A model generated the notes under the pieces. That model was not told the origin of the DNA. It saw nothing but the letters and a program-made list of their open reading frames with translations, and ran no database searches. This document shows, in pieces, positions 44,651 to 57,610 of a stretch of DNA of 64,000 bases. Position 1 is the first letter of the stretch; every line of letters starts with the position of its first letter. Source of the DNA: Ophioderma brevispina (taxonomy: Eukaryota > Echinodermata > Ophiuroidea > Amphilepidida > Ophiodermatidae); the NCBI GenBank assembly GCA_023653785.1, contig JAMKCH010057072.1:25243-89242 (forward strand), read 5' to 3'. The translations under genes and the position numbers were made by a program.

Positions 44651-45371
44651 TAATGGGACAACATGTCATGGTATCATTCTGAAATACACCTTGGCACTTA
44701 CAGATGAGCAGGCTAAAGTAAACTCTGAAACACAGGTCTACCACTTAAAGCATTCATAAGTACCAATCATTGCCACTGTACTATATTCAATTACCAGTTA
44801 ATAACATGTGGAATAACTGTTCATTCGACATTTAATATTGGAGATCACATGTAAAGGAGATCACAAACATTTACTACATTGAATTATAACTACTATTAAT
44901 GAGTAACCAGGACCACCCGACCCCGCACGGACATTAAATTTAAAGAAACACGAGGAGATTTTCAGAGGATAAAATTCCTTGGAATTTGCACTTTGATTGT
45001 AGAAAAAGAAAACAAACCTGAAGAAGCAGGGGAGTGTGATTCTTCCGGATTTTTCCCGATTCCTGATTTTTTAATTTTCAAAATTTCCGCAACTTTAATT
45101 TTGACATTCTAACTATTTTAGGTTGTTTTACGCTGTTTTCAGTCTTTTTTACAAAATCAGGATTTTTTCCACAACTCAATCACACCTAGAGAAGGTTTTA
45201 GAGGTTATAGGGATAAAAAGTAGATATCAGAGTATTGAATTGAACTTGCATACTGTCCTAATTAGCCCAATAGGAAAGTGTTTGTATTTTACATGGTGAT
45301 GACAGTAATCTTTTTCCTCATAAAGACAATGTTTTTGGATTATTCACTTCGGGGTGTGTTTGTAATTACAT
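44651..45371. other. No gene recognised
   Basis: AT-rich, nothing recognised. Confidence 0.4.
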
Positions 45372-45766
45372 TGGCAAGCGTTGATAATATTGTTTCCAAA
45401 AAACAATTGGGCTGCATTTTGTGATTTTAAAATTAATTTTTTAGTTTTTTCTAATTTTACAAAATAATAAAATTGGGTCTATTATAAAATAGCTCAAAAG
45501 TGAAGAAGTCTTGTAGACATAAGTTATCTTTTCCCACTAAAAAATGATTAACGGAAGAAAGCAGTGTTCAAAGATTGAATCCCCATTCAATTATGTGTTG
45601 TAGGTGAGTGGTCTGTACGGACAGTAAACTAAAATATCCAATTTTGTCCTTATTAGGTTGCTTTTTGAGTTTATAATTGCAGGGAATGTTAGGATACCAA
45701 TACTAGTTACAAACAGGCAAAAATTGTTTTGTTTTTTTTTTTGCAAATCACTGATAGTACCTTTAA
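45372..45766. mobile_element. MITE family B, copy 4 (left end uncertain)
   Basis: Right terminus caaatcactgatagtacctt, and an interior that is the reverse complement of the 9966 and 32478 copies: gcagtgttcaaagattgaat, ggtctgtacggacagtaa, ttgtccttattaggttgctt, gcagggaatgttaggatacc. The left terminal repeat is not clearly preserved and is placed by length only. Confidence 0.75.
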
Positions 45767-48700
45767 CCGGTAACCTCTTTCAAAAATTGCCTATTGCACA
45801 AGTTGCCAGTACAAGTTTAATATCACAACCATTCTCTTCAGAATATGAGCCAATAAATTTAAAGTGAACCAGTTGCAGCCCAATCGGACAAGGTGGTATA
45901 ACATGAATTGCCCAAGAAATTTTTCAGTTCCCCTGGGCAATCGGAGTGAGTTTGTAAAGACCTGTTCGGTTCTGGTTTGGTTGACCTTGCAAACTGCTGC
46001 ACATTACTGAATTGGAATTCCTTATTTGGCGTACGTAGTTTGAAAAAGTGTGCAGAATGGCGCATATGGTGGTGCCTATCTGTTTCTATAACCCTAGGCC
46101 ATGGCATTCTGCCAAATGCAGTGAAAAACTAAAGTCGGGGGTTAGTCTTCTGGTAGCTATGCATGTACAGCTTCCTTTCTCCATTTAAAGGGGTTAGAAG
46201 GCAAAATGCGAGAGAATCGAAAACAATGTGGAAATGCATTTTGGATTACGGAAAGTAAGTCTAAATAGAGTGCGGGTGATAGTCAATATGTCATCAAACG
46301 TTATTCCATTGACTCCACAGTATGAAACAAAACAGATTATTGGAGGAGTTGAGCAAAGGGTCATAGGGCCCAAAACACTCACCACCTTGGAATAACATTA
46401 ACACGCAAGAACAGGGCATAACTATCAAGAATACGACAGACAGTGTTACACTTGTAACACTTGTAACACATTTTTGTTAGACTAAAATCATAGTCAATAC
46501 TCTGTCACTGTGGTGCCTGGCGACTCTGTGAATGCATTGTTAGTAAGGTCTCTACCAAGAAAACAGGGAACCATTTTTTGGACCCTCAAGGTCAGTAATT
46601 AGATAACACCACATGTGCTTAGTGTAGCCTGATGTTATGTTTTGGCTAGAGTGACCTGACACTTGCGTTCTTTCATGATAGCAAGCCCTAGTAATTTTAC
46701 ATAGTATATTATAGGTCGTGCAATACATGATTTTGTCACACATGGATATGTTAATCTTAAATTTAGAAAGTTTTCTTTGTATGACTACTAAAAAAATTAT
46801 TCTTTTTTCCTTTTGAATGCCACTTCATTATTTATGAACTATTGTGTATGTGAACATTTGTGTGTGTGTGTGTGTTTGCAATATGTGCTTGTTGTGTGTG
46901 AATTGGAAATTAAATGTACTGTAAAAAATGTGGTACATAAAATTAACAAAGTTTCAAAATGTGGGGATGACAGCAAAACAATTTAAAATTTAATTGGTCC
47001 AAGGTGGGGGGGGGGGGAGAGTTCTCACATTGGAGGAAAGTAAGTATGGTTAGGTACCACTTATAAGTCCCTCCTTTCAGGCTCTTGTTCAGTTCCAGTG
47101 ACCACCATTTTAGGACATTTCCAGAGACCTACTTTTCATGTCCCACAGCCACATTCTACCAAATTTTCTTCGAAACCCCCCAAAAAGTGCTGGGAATTGA
47201 GGAGATCGCAGCGATTTTCTTAAATTTTCTGAAACCTGTTTCGGAGACCCCATGTTTTGGGCTCAAAATCAGCCCCCCCCCGGTACAGGTTGATTATAGT
47301 CGTTTTTCAGCGTTGATACGTTTGTCCCCCCTGGAGTTTTGGACTATTCAATTCAGTCGGAGAGGGAAAATGAAAGAAATTCAAATCACGTGCCAACACC
47401 GGATTTATTTTGACCGGGTCAATAACCCACTCACCTGCCACTTAAAATACAATTCATTCATGTATGGAACACGCCACCAATAGTGTTTTTTCAGGCACTG
47501 ACATTCCTCACAATAACAGTCATGATTAACAGAAGTCCCGGCGCCTCATTGAATTTTCACCTCTGCAAATTGGTACGGGGTCACATATTTAGATGAATCG
47601 AGATAAGAAAAGCCAGAAAGCCAAAATGAAAAAAAAGACCAAAAGTTGAAGAAGATCCTTACTGACAACATTTTGTATACTTTGGTTTGAAAGGCTCAGT
47701 GAATAATACTTGGCTGACAGGTGGGAAAGTTTCCTTTATTAAATGGTTGATGTTGGTGGTGGTGGTGGCTAACCGGAAGGGAAATGTCTATGTAAAATGC
47801 AATTTAGCTTGAAACATAGAATCAGGGTTTTAATAAACTCTGAACCATTCTGAACCATATAATCACGTCAACAGAGGATGTAGTTTTATTCTACAATTTC
47901 TGGAAATTGAAAATTGTGGAAGATGTCAAATGGAAGAAATTCATTTTTTCTTCAAGTTGTAATAAACTGTTGAAGAAAACAGCAGTTAATGGGAATGTAA
48001 AGAATTCTGTTACTAATTCCCTGGCGGGCCATAACACAAGAACCTCTCTTAATCCACAATGTCATCTATATTTTACTGTTAATCCCGATATACCACGTAC
48101 CTTAAGCACTTAATTGTGCAAAAAAATAGGTTTTAACCTAATAGTTAGTCTGTAGTTGTTTGCTGCCCCTGGTTGATTTGCATACTGAAATCAGTGCTTG
48201 ACAAGACAAAGTCAGTAGTCCATGGTGTGATGGAGTGATGGTGAAGGGTGGGGGGTAGTCAGGTAATTGAGGAATACAGGATCCAAAGGGTGAGGTGATG
48301 GTTGGTGGAGCCAGTGGTTGATGGAATAGTGACGTCAGAGGGGATTTCAAGTTTGTTGCCAGGAGTAGTCAGGCACAGCATTTAATTTGGAGCCATGTTA
48401 CTGTATTTGTTGTTTTCTTTTTATTTCTGAGGAGATTTGCAATGTAAGACAAAAAACAGATGATAGCATGTTTCAATTTTATTAAGAGATTCAAGTGATC
48501 CAATATTTTTGTTTTATAACCTAAACTTGGACAATTCAAGTATGATTTGCAGCTGTCTTGACTTGCCATTAGCCAATTTGAGCATTTTCTGGGAAGCCCT
48601 TTTAGATTTTTTTTAAAAAAAATTAAAAATAAAAAGTGCATTTACATTTAGCTTTTTGGACTACTACTGGGAACACAAACTTGATTTTTTTGTTTGGCAC

Positions 48701-49386
48701 TTAACAATGAAACAAATTTAACTGTTTCCCTGGCTATAGGCCGATATCCCACAACATCCTTTTCGGAAAAAGGACTACTACACCTGACGATCACCGCCAA
48801 AGGTGGTTAGCATTTTTTTCTTGTAGATATAGGGGTGCAATTTCCCCCAAACAAAAACGGGTCCGCTCCGTGATTTTGAAAACTGGAAAAAAAATGCAGT
48901 CAAGGGACGTTAGGGATATGGGAATTGTCACTAATTGGGTTTGTTTCACATTCATTGCACAACTCAACGGCCACACCTCTGGAGTAACCACAGCATCCTT
49001 ATGCTCCGTTAACTTGACAATTCAGGGATATTGTGTTTGTACAATTCCATGATAAATGCTTATGTAGAAACACAAAAACCGCCCAGTAGTGAAAAAATGA
49101 AGTATATTGAGGAAATTTTTCATACCGTCTCTCCAGCAAATAGATATACAGAGACGGCGTCTCAAAATCTACACTAAAACGGCTGATATGGTTTACACCC
49201 AATACAGAAGAATAAACAAAAGATCAATGAGGTTTTTGTTTGAGTCTAGACGATTGATCACGGTGCACAATATCACGTGTGAAAAATCGGTGATATTCCC
49301 GGGAAAGGGCTTTTGATCTCAAGTTGGAATTTTGATACGCACGATAGAAATTCCAGAATCAGATCAAGAGTACTGCCTTGTCTTTT
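45767..49386. other. No gene recognised; simple repeats
   Basis: Holds a (TG)n run at 46860-46874, a G run at 47006-47017, a 9-bp tandem (acttgtaac) near 46448-46470, and gtggtggtggtgg at 47755-47768. The 132-codon plus-strand frame at 47085-47483 is the longest here; it has no recognisable domain and no splice context. Confidence 0.4.
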
Positions 49387-49714
49387 AAAGACACTATCGT
49401 GATTTGCTAAAATCAGCAATCGAAAAAATCCATCAAAAATAGATTTTGGCATGTACGTAACAAGTACAGGTATCCTAAAACCCTGCAATGATAAAAAGAC
49501 AGCAACTTAATAAGGACCAGAATCGGAGATTGTAGTCATTACTGTAACACGTAATTGAATGGAGAATCGTATCTTGGAACACTCTGCCGTTTTCTTTGTC
49601 TTTTAGAATTCTACAGTGGGAAAAGGGAAATTATGAGAATTCTGGACAGACTTATCCTTAACTTTGAAGTATTCCTGCAAATTTCAATATTTTTCAAATC
49701 ACGGATAGTGTCGT
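49387..49714. mobile_element. MITE family B, copy 5 (328 bp)
   Basis: Terminal inverted repeats gacactatcgtgatttg at the left and caaatcacggatagtgtc at the right, nearly perfect. The interior has ggtatcctaaaaccctgcaa, aataaggaccagaatc, gtcattactgtaac and ttggaacactctgccg as in the other family B copies. Confidence 0.88.
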
Positions 49715-49897
49715 TAATAACGGATTTTCAAGCCAACCACTTAAGGGTATGTTCGCATACCATGCCAGGAGTAACAAAAATATAAAAATGAGAATTTGGG
49801 ATTAGCAAATCCCTGGCTAATCCCTTAAATGTAAAGTGTCTGACAAGAAGCGGCGAATTTTAACAAAAAAAAAAAAAGTCCAAATTTTGGTTAAATA

Positions 49898-49990
49898 ACT
49901 GTATGGGGTTCGAACCTGCCATTTCCGGACTGTGTTTGGACATTTAATGAATAGGCCACACAGGTGGTCTGAAACTAGTATATTTTGATC
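49898..49990 (-). repeat. tRNA-like sequence, possible SINE
   Basis: The minus strand carries an intact B box, ggcaggttcgaaccccat, preceded by a region (ctgtgtggcctattcattaa) with a weak A-box resemblance. The plus strand next to it at 49864-49877 has an A run. The anticodon arm is not convincing, so a SINE or tRNA pseudogene is preferred over a tRNA. Confidence 0.55.
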
Positions 49991-50651
49991 ACAAGAAATG
50001 GTTAGAAGCTGTCATGATGGCACATGTTGCATGCCAAGCAAAAAGCTGTATTACTATATGTTCTTGGCAAGGCAGTTCCATTTCAAGAGCAGCAAAATTC
50101 TGTCTGGTGATCGCAACCATGCTGCAATAGACAGGGGTCTGGCATAGACAGTGGCGGCCAAGGCCCATTCAATACATCAACTCGTCCAAATGAATCAAAA
50201 CGGGATTTCGGCAAACAAGGCTGCCAAACTAAAACCAGTTTGATGCTTGATGTGGGCCTGTCTGGTGCGGGCCCATATTTTTCCTAATACGTATTCATGA
50301 TTTAAAAAAAATCTTTAAAGTGATTGGTTCTTCAGCTCCATTGTTTGGAAATAAGAAAATATAGAACCCAGTTTGTTTAATACATACAGATTGAAGGATT
50401 TTCATCAAGATTAAGGTTTACATGTTGAATCAATGGCTGTCAAAAAAAATTGGGATTTGACTGCCTATGCCTGCATTGCAATTGAGGTGGTTTGCTGCCT
50501 CTGTGACTGAGAAAAATACAAGAAGGGGATAGGCTGGACACGACCCTTGCTCGATTTGGGGGATTTCCAAATGGGAATATGGAATTCTATCGGTCCAGTG
50601 ACAATCCAAAATCACCTTAATAAATTAGAAGATTCAAGATTAAATTATTCT
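49991..50651. other. No gene recognised
   Basis: AT-rich, nothing recognised. Confidence 0.4.
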
Positions 50652-50746
50652 AATATATTGAGTTCAAAATCTGATATGGTTTAGTGATTAACCCTGTGCG
50701 CAACAATATCCAAAACGATTATTAGATTTAAATTATTCATGGACCA
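50652..50746 (+). repeat. tRNA-like SINE family E, copy 2
   Basis: attgagttcaaaatctgata, then a tggtttagtgattaaccctg A-box-like segment, and gatttaaattattcatggac, all aligning with 31998-32104. No obvious poly(A) tail or target duplication. Confidence 0.65.
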
Positions 50747-52079
50747 GTAGCTTTATACTCTGATTCAAATTTCTTGGCCAAGTTAGGTACGCCCGCTTCC
50801 CACCAAAATGGCGTGGCCATCGTGTTGCAGGAGAAGCCGCAGTAATGATGTGTTATGTCCAAGAAATATGGCCCAGGAGTATAGTCAAGTTCCGAAATGT
50901 GCAAAGCGTGCCCTCCTACAATAAGTCTTTGAAAAAGACTAGCTATCGGGTTCAAGTCAGGCGGTGGAGGACAAGCTTCATTCATAGCGCAAACTGACGA
51001 CACGAGTCATTCGACGAGCCTGGACAGTGACCGAAAGTTGAAGTCACTGATGGCGTTTATAAAATAGATCAGTGAGTGGCCAGTGGGAAATCCCGTACGG
51101 AGCGAGGCCGATCTAAATTGCCTTGCTCTAGTCGGTGGTGCATAATTGTACTGCAAAAACTATCATCAAATTTTTTTTAAAGACAGTGACATGAGATCGG
51201 TGGCTTACATACAAGTCTTTAGAAGATTTTTGTTGCATCTGTCGTGCATAGGCTACCTGGGACATGGTCCGCAGCCCCGTCCGCAGCTATAACTAGCGAT
51301 GACCCTGCGCCTTGAAACATGAGGTCAACTTATTAAGAACTGCGGATGTGAATTAAATTGAGTAAGGGAGGTAGGCGTCGATTGAGGATATTCTGGGATA
51401 TGTCAAACATGGTCTTCAACTGTATTCAAAAGCGGACTCTTGGATTATCATGTTGCTACCAACAACCATCAATGTGATAACATGGAGCAAATCACAAGCA
51501 AATTAAGGGGAGACTTCAAAACACAATAAAGACTCATTGTAAATAGCAAATGTGAGTAGCATTTCATCTGTAATTAGTAGGAAGGACAACCAGGCTCCAA
51601 AATTGCACCAGTAAACGATGTAATTTCCATGATTTGTAGTGAAAATCGCTGGACCTACATAGATAATCATTCAGTCACAGAACTTGGGCGCAGGACAACC
51701 TGCACCCAAATAATAGGGGACCTTAGTTTTTAGCGCGCCAGTCCAGGATTTTTAAGGTGTGTGTGCACCCACATTTGTTTCCACGAACAATTTACCCGAA
51801 GTGGGTGACTGCTCTGAGGACATAATAGGCAGAGAAACTCAAAAAAACCTTCCATGGAAGGATATTGTATTTCTAAGGATACTAGCCTAAACGTTGAACA
51901 ATCTTTGAATAGGGACTATGTTAAATAGTGGCCACAACATTTTAATTGCTGGTGATAATGATGATGGTGATATTTCTTACCATTGAACTAATGTCCTGAT
52001 ATAATGTTTCATTGGCTAAAGATGTTGATTGTGTGCTATTGTTTGGTAAATTAAGGGCGACGTCAACCTGAGTTTTCTG
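50747..52079. other. No gene recognised; one unusual minus-strand frame
   Basis: The minus-strand frame 50737-51003 (88 codons, containing ACPPPPDLNPIASLFQRL and SELDYTPG) has a more protein-like composition than most frames in this window. A weak resemblance of SELDYTP to the HLDIAP-type motif of SLC17 transporters was considered and is not strong enough to call. No convincing splice sites. Confidence 0.3.
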
Positions 52080-55000
52080 TGGATCAATGCTCGTGAAAGT
52101 TCCATATCAATTGCAGGTTCTTTTGATGGCGATGTTATTCATGTACAATTTGATATTCATTGAAATCATGTGCAAATATTATTTATTCTTAAATCAAATG
52201 TTAATACGTCTGATGTTTCAAGCTTCCATTTTATACCTGTTAAATGATAGTGATGGTGTTGGTGTGGCTTGGAGTCTAGAGTAATAATATTGAAAATGTT
52301 CCAAATGTCAATATCTATGATGATACTATGATTGGATGTCTTCTCTCAACAGGGCAAATGGATGTCAATTAAGTGAGGATAATGTTTGTAATACTGTCAA
52401 TAATTCTGTGTTTTGCGTTGGTTGCATGGGTCGCATCTCTCTCAAGGGTCAGATAGTATTTCTTTTGTTAGTGAGGTTTACTCTCAGAAGGATATTTCTT
52501 CTGGTAGTGACATGTCAAATAGTCCTCAATCTGCTGACTTGAATAGCAAAAACCCACCTATCGTTTTATATTTCAATGCTTCGGAGTATCAAAAATAAGG
52601 TTGCTGAATTTCAAGCTCGTGTGGATGTTGAAAAACCTCACATTATTGCTATAACAGAGTCATGGTTGGGATTCATTTTATGATGGGGAGGTTTTTTCCT
52701 CCTGATTATAATGTTTTAGGAATGATAGAAATACTCATGGTGGGGAGTTGCCTGCGGGTTATTAGAAGTAATTTAATCCTGTCTTGAGTCTGAGTTTTAT
52801 CGAGTGATCTGAAATGTGGGGCCGAATTTCGCTGTAATCAGGGTTTAAGAATTTTTTTGGTGTGTATTATAGGCCTCCTTCTCAAAATAAAAATGGTTGG
52901 TATTTTGGACGATAATCTTTAGTGAAAATTCAGGCTTTGGTAGATCCTATAAGATGTGCTGCTTAGTTGGTGATTTCAATATTCAACATTGATTGGGTTA
53001 ATGAGATTTGGTACAGGGCTCTCAAGCAGACTTCTGATACCAATGTATTGTAGTGGTTTTACCCGGGTGTTAAAAGAACCTACTTCTAAGACTCGGAAGG
53101 TATGGATCATTTCCTTTGACTTGGGTGTGTCTGATCCTTCTTTTGTTTTGTCTTGCAATTCAACTGGTAATTTACATGGCTGTGGAACTCAGCTGTGGAA
53201 TGCGTGAATATTCCCAATTAGGGTAAGGGCTATTAATAGAGTCTGTTCTACTGCTTGAATAAGGCTGATTTTGATCATATGAAGTACTTGCTGCTAACTT
53301 TCTATGCATTATGTTTGATAGGAAGACGTTATGTGGATAGGGTGAGTCATTCATTAAGTCTTGTATTGATGAATCGTTCCAAAGAAAGTTGTGTTAGGAA
53401 ACATCAACTTACCTGGATGAATAGAGAAGTGGAAGTTTGTACAAAGAAAAAAGATGTTGTATAAGAGGGCTAAGTTGAGAATCTGCTGTTGCTCAGCAGC
53501 AGTTAAGGGACTTGCAGTTAATAAGTGAAAAGCAAGATTCGGGAAAAGTCACAGTAGTTACACATATACCCATTCTGAGAATTTCAAGAGCAATCCCAAA
53601 AAAGTTATGGTTCTTATGTAGCCCCCACATCAAAACAAGGAAAGGCCTTCTGATAATGTTCGTTACTATTGATGATGAGTTGTCAATGATCTAGACTATT
53701 GCTGCTGCTTTTAACAATTATTTCTCTTAGCAAAAAAAAAAATTCAAAATTTGATATGATATGTACGATACTCTTGATAGCATCTTGGCCGATTCAGCAC
53801 CCGTCACATGGGGCAGCCTCCTTTTTCCTTTGATCCCTTTACTGTGAATGAAGTAGTGATGGCGGTGCTTGAAACCTGGATACTTCTAAATCTACCGCGG
53901 GTCCTGATGAAAGTACTTCCGGACTTTGAGGGTTTTTGTTTAATGAGCTCGGCTCCTGTTTTGTGGACCTTGTTAATGTTGTTTGTTTCAGCATGGAAGG
54001 TCCGGCAGCTTGAAAGATGCTAATGATAGTTCCTATTTTATAAAGGACTGGTAAGCCTAAGGAGAATTGGCAGTTACAGACCAGTTTCTTTAACAAGTGT
54101 GCTTGGTAAGGTTTGAAAAGTTAAGTCTTGCGGTATGATGGAATTATTATAATAGAGATAATATTCTCTCTGACAACCAATTTGGTTTCGTTAGTGCAGA
54201 AATTTGAAACAAATGCTTGACAAATTTTCCATCTTATCAGTAAGTCCTTGGATGATCGAAAATGTAATCTGGTGATGGAGTTAGGTTGTGGATTTCAGTC
54301 AGCTTTTAAAAGTTGATCATAACCTCTGCTGCAGTAAGCTCCATCTTTGGGTTTTAGAGGTTCACTTTGCATTGGATCCAAAATTGTCTTTTTATGCGTA
54401 GACAGCGTGTTATTTCCAACGGTTGTGTCTGAGTGGTGAACAGTGACTTCTGTGTGCCTCAGGGTTTTTTTCGGTCTGTCCTTGCGTCCTTACTATTCTG
54501 CTCTTTGTTAAATGACATCAAACCATGGTTGTTATTTCTCCACTCTTCAATTTGAGACGACATTCCAATTGTGCGACCGATCAATAGTGAACATGATCAC
54601 AAACATTCGGCAGCAGGGAATTAAATATCTTCAGTGGTCAATCATCAAGAAAACTTCCTTTTAAATCTTTCCAAATGCTTGTCAGCACATGACAGGCTAT
54701 GTCTCAAATTTCTGTAGCTCTTATTTAATGGGTACTGTAAAACTTGGATGAGTTACACTTCAAACTCTTGGTGTAACTTTTAGTAAGGACCTCTCTTTTG
54801 ATTCTCAGGTTGGCATTTGTAGATGGACAATTTCTAAGCTTTCTGGGTTTATCATTAGATGCACCAAAAATATGTCTTCTGCTGCAATGCCAATCTCTAT
54901 AAATCTCTTATTTTTACCTCATGTTGTATACAGTGTCTGTGTCTGGGGCCCCTTTTCAAACGAAATAATCTTGATAGATTGGAGAGAGTCAGAGGAAAAA

Positions 55001-55640
55001 TCACCCGTTGTTTCCTTTTAATTAGGAAATTTCCAGTGGTGAGGGAGTAGATCCCCCGAACTATACAGAAAAGCTTACCGAACTGCAGTTGAATGAAAAC
55101 TTGAGATGTTTTCAAGTTCCAAAGGTTGGTCTTGTACACCGTTTTGAATGATTTTTTACCTGAAACTTTAGTTCACTTGTGCAAAGAAAGTAGAATAATA
55201 ACGGTTCCAGACTTTGCAGTACCTGCCAGAACTTCCTTTCTTTAATGCTTTGTTTGTGCTCTTCCACGCTTGTGGAATGGGGTATTCAATTTTATGCAAG
55301 AGGCCTCAAAACATTTCTACTTTCAAATCAGAGTGTAAATCTTTTTTTATTAATCATTCTGCCCTAATGGCTCTTTTATTACCCTTTTATTACCCAAGTC
55401 ATTTATAGTAAATTTTTTTTTTTTTTTTTGCATCTGAATGGGGCTACTGTGCTATTTATCATTATTTATTGTATATACATTAATGCTATTGTTCTCTGAA
55501 CTTCTTTGTATGTAATGTACTCTTGTAATGTTAATGTAATTTGTGTCAGTTGCCATCACATTTTTTGTCTAAGATGAGTGAGCACCTGTGTCTGGGCTTT
55601 TTCAAAGCCCATTCGCTCATCCTGAGTTACTTGCCTTTTG
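52080..55640 (+). pseudogene. Decayed Jockey-superfamily LINE, endonuclease and reverse transcriptase
   Basis: Plus-strand order: endonuclease start FNARSIKNKVAEFQARVDVE-like text at 52575-52640 and IIAITESWLG to 52670, PPDYNVF near 52700, VGDFNI at 52967-52983; RT blocks ENLDTSKS-GPDE (53869-53912), GSYRPVSLTSVLG (54068-54106), DNQFGFVSA (54171-54197), VPQG (54455) with LLFCSLLNDIK (54490-54530). The catalytic box region near 54565-54590 is out of register. Frame changes occur every 50-150 bp. The 3' part includes a T run (55412-55429) and a hairpin, ggctttttcaaagccc, near 55600. It differs from the 33-37 kb element and lacks a visible PHD finger. Confidence 0.85.
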
Positions 55641-56530
55641 TATTGTATAGTACCATTATCTTTTAAAATTTTTGTTCTCGCAAGTAATTCAAATAAATAT
55701 TTTATTCAAATACTATTAGTAAAAATTATAAGCCACCTCGTCAAAATGGATCCCGTTTGTAACGTTATTCATACCAAAAAAATACTTACACTGGAGTTGA
55801 TCCTTCTTCAACTCCAACGGATTTTTGAGTGGAAAAATTATTGATATTAAACATATTTCATTCGACTTTAGAATATCTGTCAAGTTTTCGTGATTATGCT
55901 AACCTATGGTAGGCAAAAACGACGCTATCTGGTGGCCGGCCCCCCCTGGGTTACGTTGGACCTCTGAAATGTCCTACCCCCTGTAAAAGTAAAGAAGTCA
56001 TCGTCACTTATTTACAATAACTGGAGGGCCAGGTCAACAGATTATTGTTTTTCAAACAAGCACATGGAAACCCAAGTAAAATGGTTATATTGAATTATCT
56101 TCATAAGTCACTAGCCTTTACGTATTTTTCTAAGGAACTAGAGTTTATGCACATGCCATGTAAGACAACAGAAACTAAGGGTCACTGCCACCTATTACAT
56201 AATAAGCTCTATATTAAAAATTCCTGTCTTAATAAGGCCCGGTCCAGTGTCTTGCTATTCAATGGCAAAGTAGTGGCTTGGCATGAAAATAAGGGCACTT
56301 CTTGCCAAGGTGTTTTGAGAATCGTGCCCTTTAGGTCTCAAGACTCCCAATGTAAAGCATGAAATTCAACCTCTGCATTTCTTGCATATGGTATCAAGTC
56401 GGTTTTCATTTTTTGTAGGTTTACTGAATAAACAGCAGTTATAGGGAAGCAGTATAAGGGGTTTGCTGTGCAAATGGATTGGCCATTTCAAAACAAAACA
56501 ATTCTTAGATTCGTCCTGAAAACTGATCGT
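55641..56530. other. No gene recognised
   Basis: The 105-codon plus-strand frame at 56045-56362 has no recognisable domain or splice context. A CCGGCC-rich patch lies at 55930-55960. Confidence 0.35.
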
Positions 56531-56863
56531 CTAGAATTTCGCGGTTTCTCTCGCTTTTCACGCCACGATATTCAAAGAATATAAGCTTGGGCCGCCCATG
56601 ACCTTTGACCTATCAACTGAGGATCCCATGGTGCAACCTGTGACAAGTTTGGTTACATTGAACACTTTTCAAATGAAGGTCATTTCACATTTTAGACTAT
56701 TTTTCAACTTGACCTCACATGACCTTGACATCATCAACATGGGGATCCCATGGTGCACTATGACAAAAGTTTGAACTGGTCAATTTTAAAAAAAATAACA
56801 AGTAGTGATTGTACACACTGCCACACGCACAACAGATTGCTAAGTGATCCTGCCAGCTAGCCC
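56531..56863 (+). repeat. Dispersed repeat family C, copy 3 (shortened)
   Basis: Starts ctagaatttcgcggtttctc and ends cacacgcacaacagattgct, then aagtgatcctgccagctag. It has the tgacctttgacct and gatcccatggtgcaacct words of the other copies but lacks about 130 bp and half of the terminal palindrome. Confidence 0.8.
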
Positions 56864-57249
56864 AAACTAAAATACAAGCGTGTATTATGTGCCCATTGTC
56901 TGCATACCCATATGCTCCATAAATCAATAATTACACCAAAAAGGGGAATTCCATCATGAGGCTCCTTACTAGAAAATCACAAGTACGTGGATAATAGAGA
57001 TAATTTTGGCTTCATAAGATTACCTAACGTCAACACCTATTTTTAATGAATTCATTAATATTTGGTCAAAAAATTACGATTATGCCTTTTAAAGCTTGTC
57101 CCTGATTTGTGTGTTAATGTTTTAGTTAATACCTGATTGCAAAGGAGTTGTCAGTTTTGTAGTTATTTGAAGTAAGATAGCTTATGTAGAATTAAAGAGA
57201 ACCCGTACTAAGAATAATTTGTACAATATAGCTAATAAAATATATTGAA

Positions 57250-57610
57250 ACATATCGAGTGGTCTCGTGGATACTATATAAGATTGAATACTCTGATGAG
57301 TATGATACAGAATATATGCACGAGCTAGAAGAATATTGTACGATTCGAAGACGAGTACAATAGTTTTCAGCGAGTGCAATATATCTGTATCATACGAAGG
57401 AAAGCCATTCAATATTATTTTTAAATATCAGCGCTGACTCAGGCCAAACTTTGCGTGACAGTGTTGTCCAAACGTCTCCCAGGCAGTCATAATGTCGTTC
57501 TCGCTAAAAATGCCGGATGCCGATACCAATATTCAAAATAATATTGTATTACATCCGGGGACTTTTACCGAAATTGTACAATACAAAGAATTTCTTCCAC
57601 CACTCGGAAG
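57250..57610. mobile_element. Nested hairpin MITE
   Basis: gtatgatacagaatatatgc near 57300 pairs with gcaatatatctgtatcatac at 57378-57398, and a gaat block near 57285 with attc near 57410, giving a strong stem of about 30-45 bp. Outer cgagtgg (57259) and ccactcg (57599) also pair. Its absence from the right arm of the surrounding palindrome shows that it was inserted later. Confidence 0.7.

Noticed and set aside
47085..47483. 132-codon plus-strand ORF
   Set aside because: No recognisable motif, no flanking splice sites, ordinary composition; treated as chance.
50760..51000. SLC17-type transporter exon
   Set aside because: Only a short SELDYTP resemblance to HLDIAP; the following conserved block is not readable in any frame.
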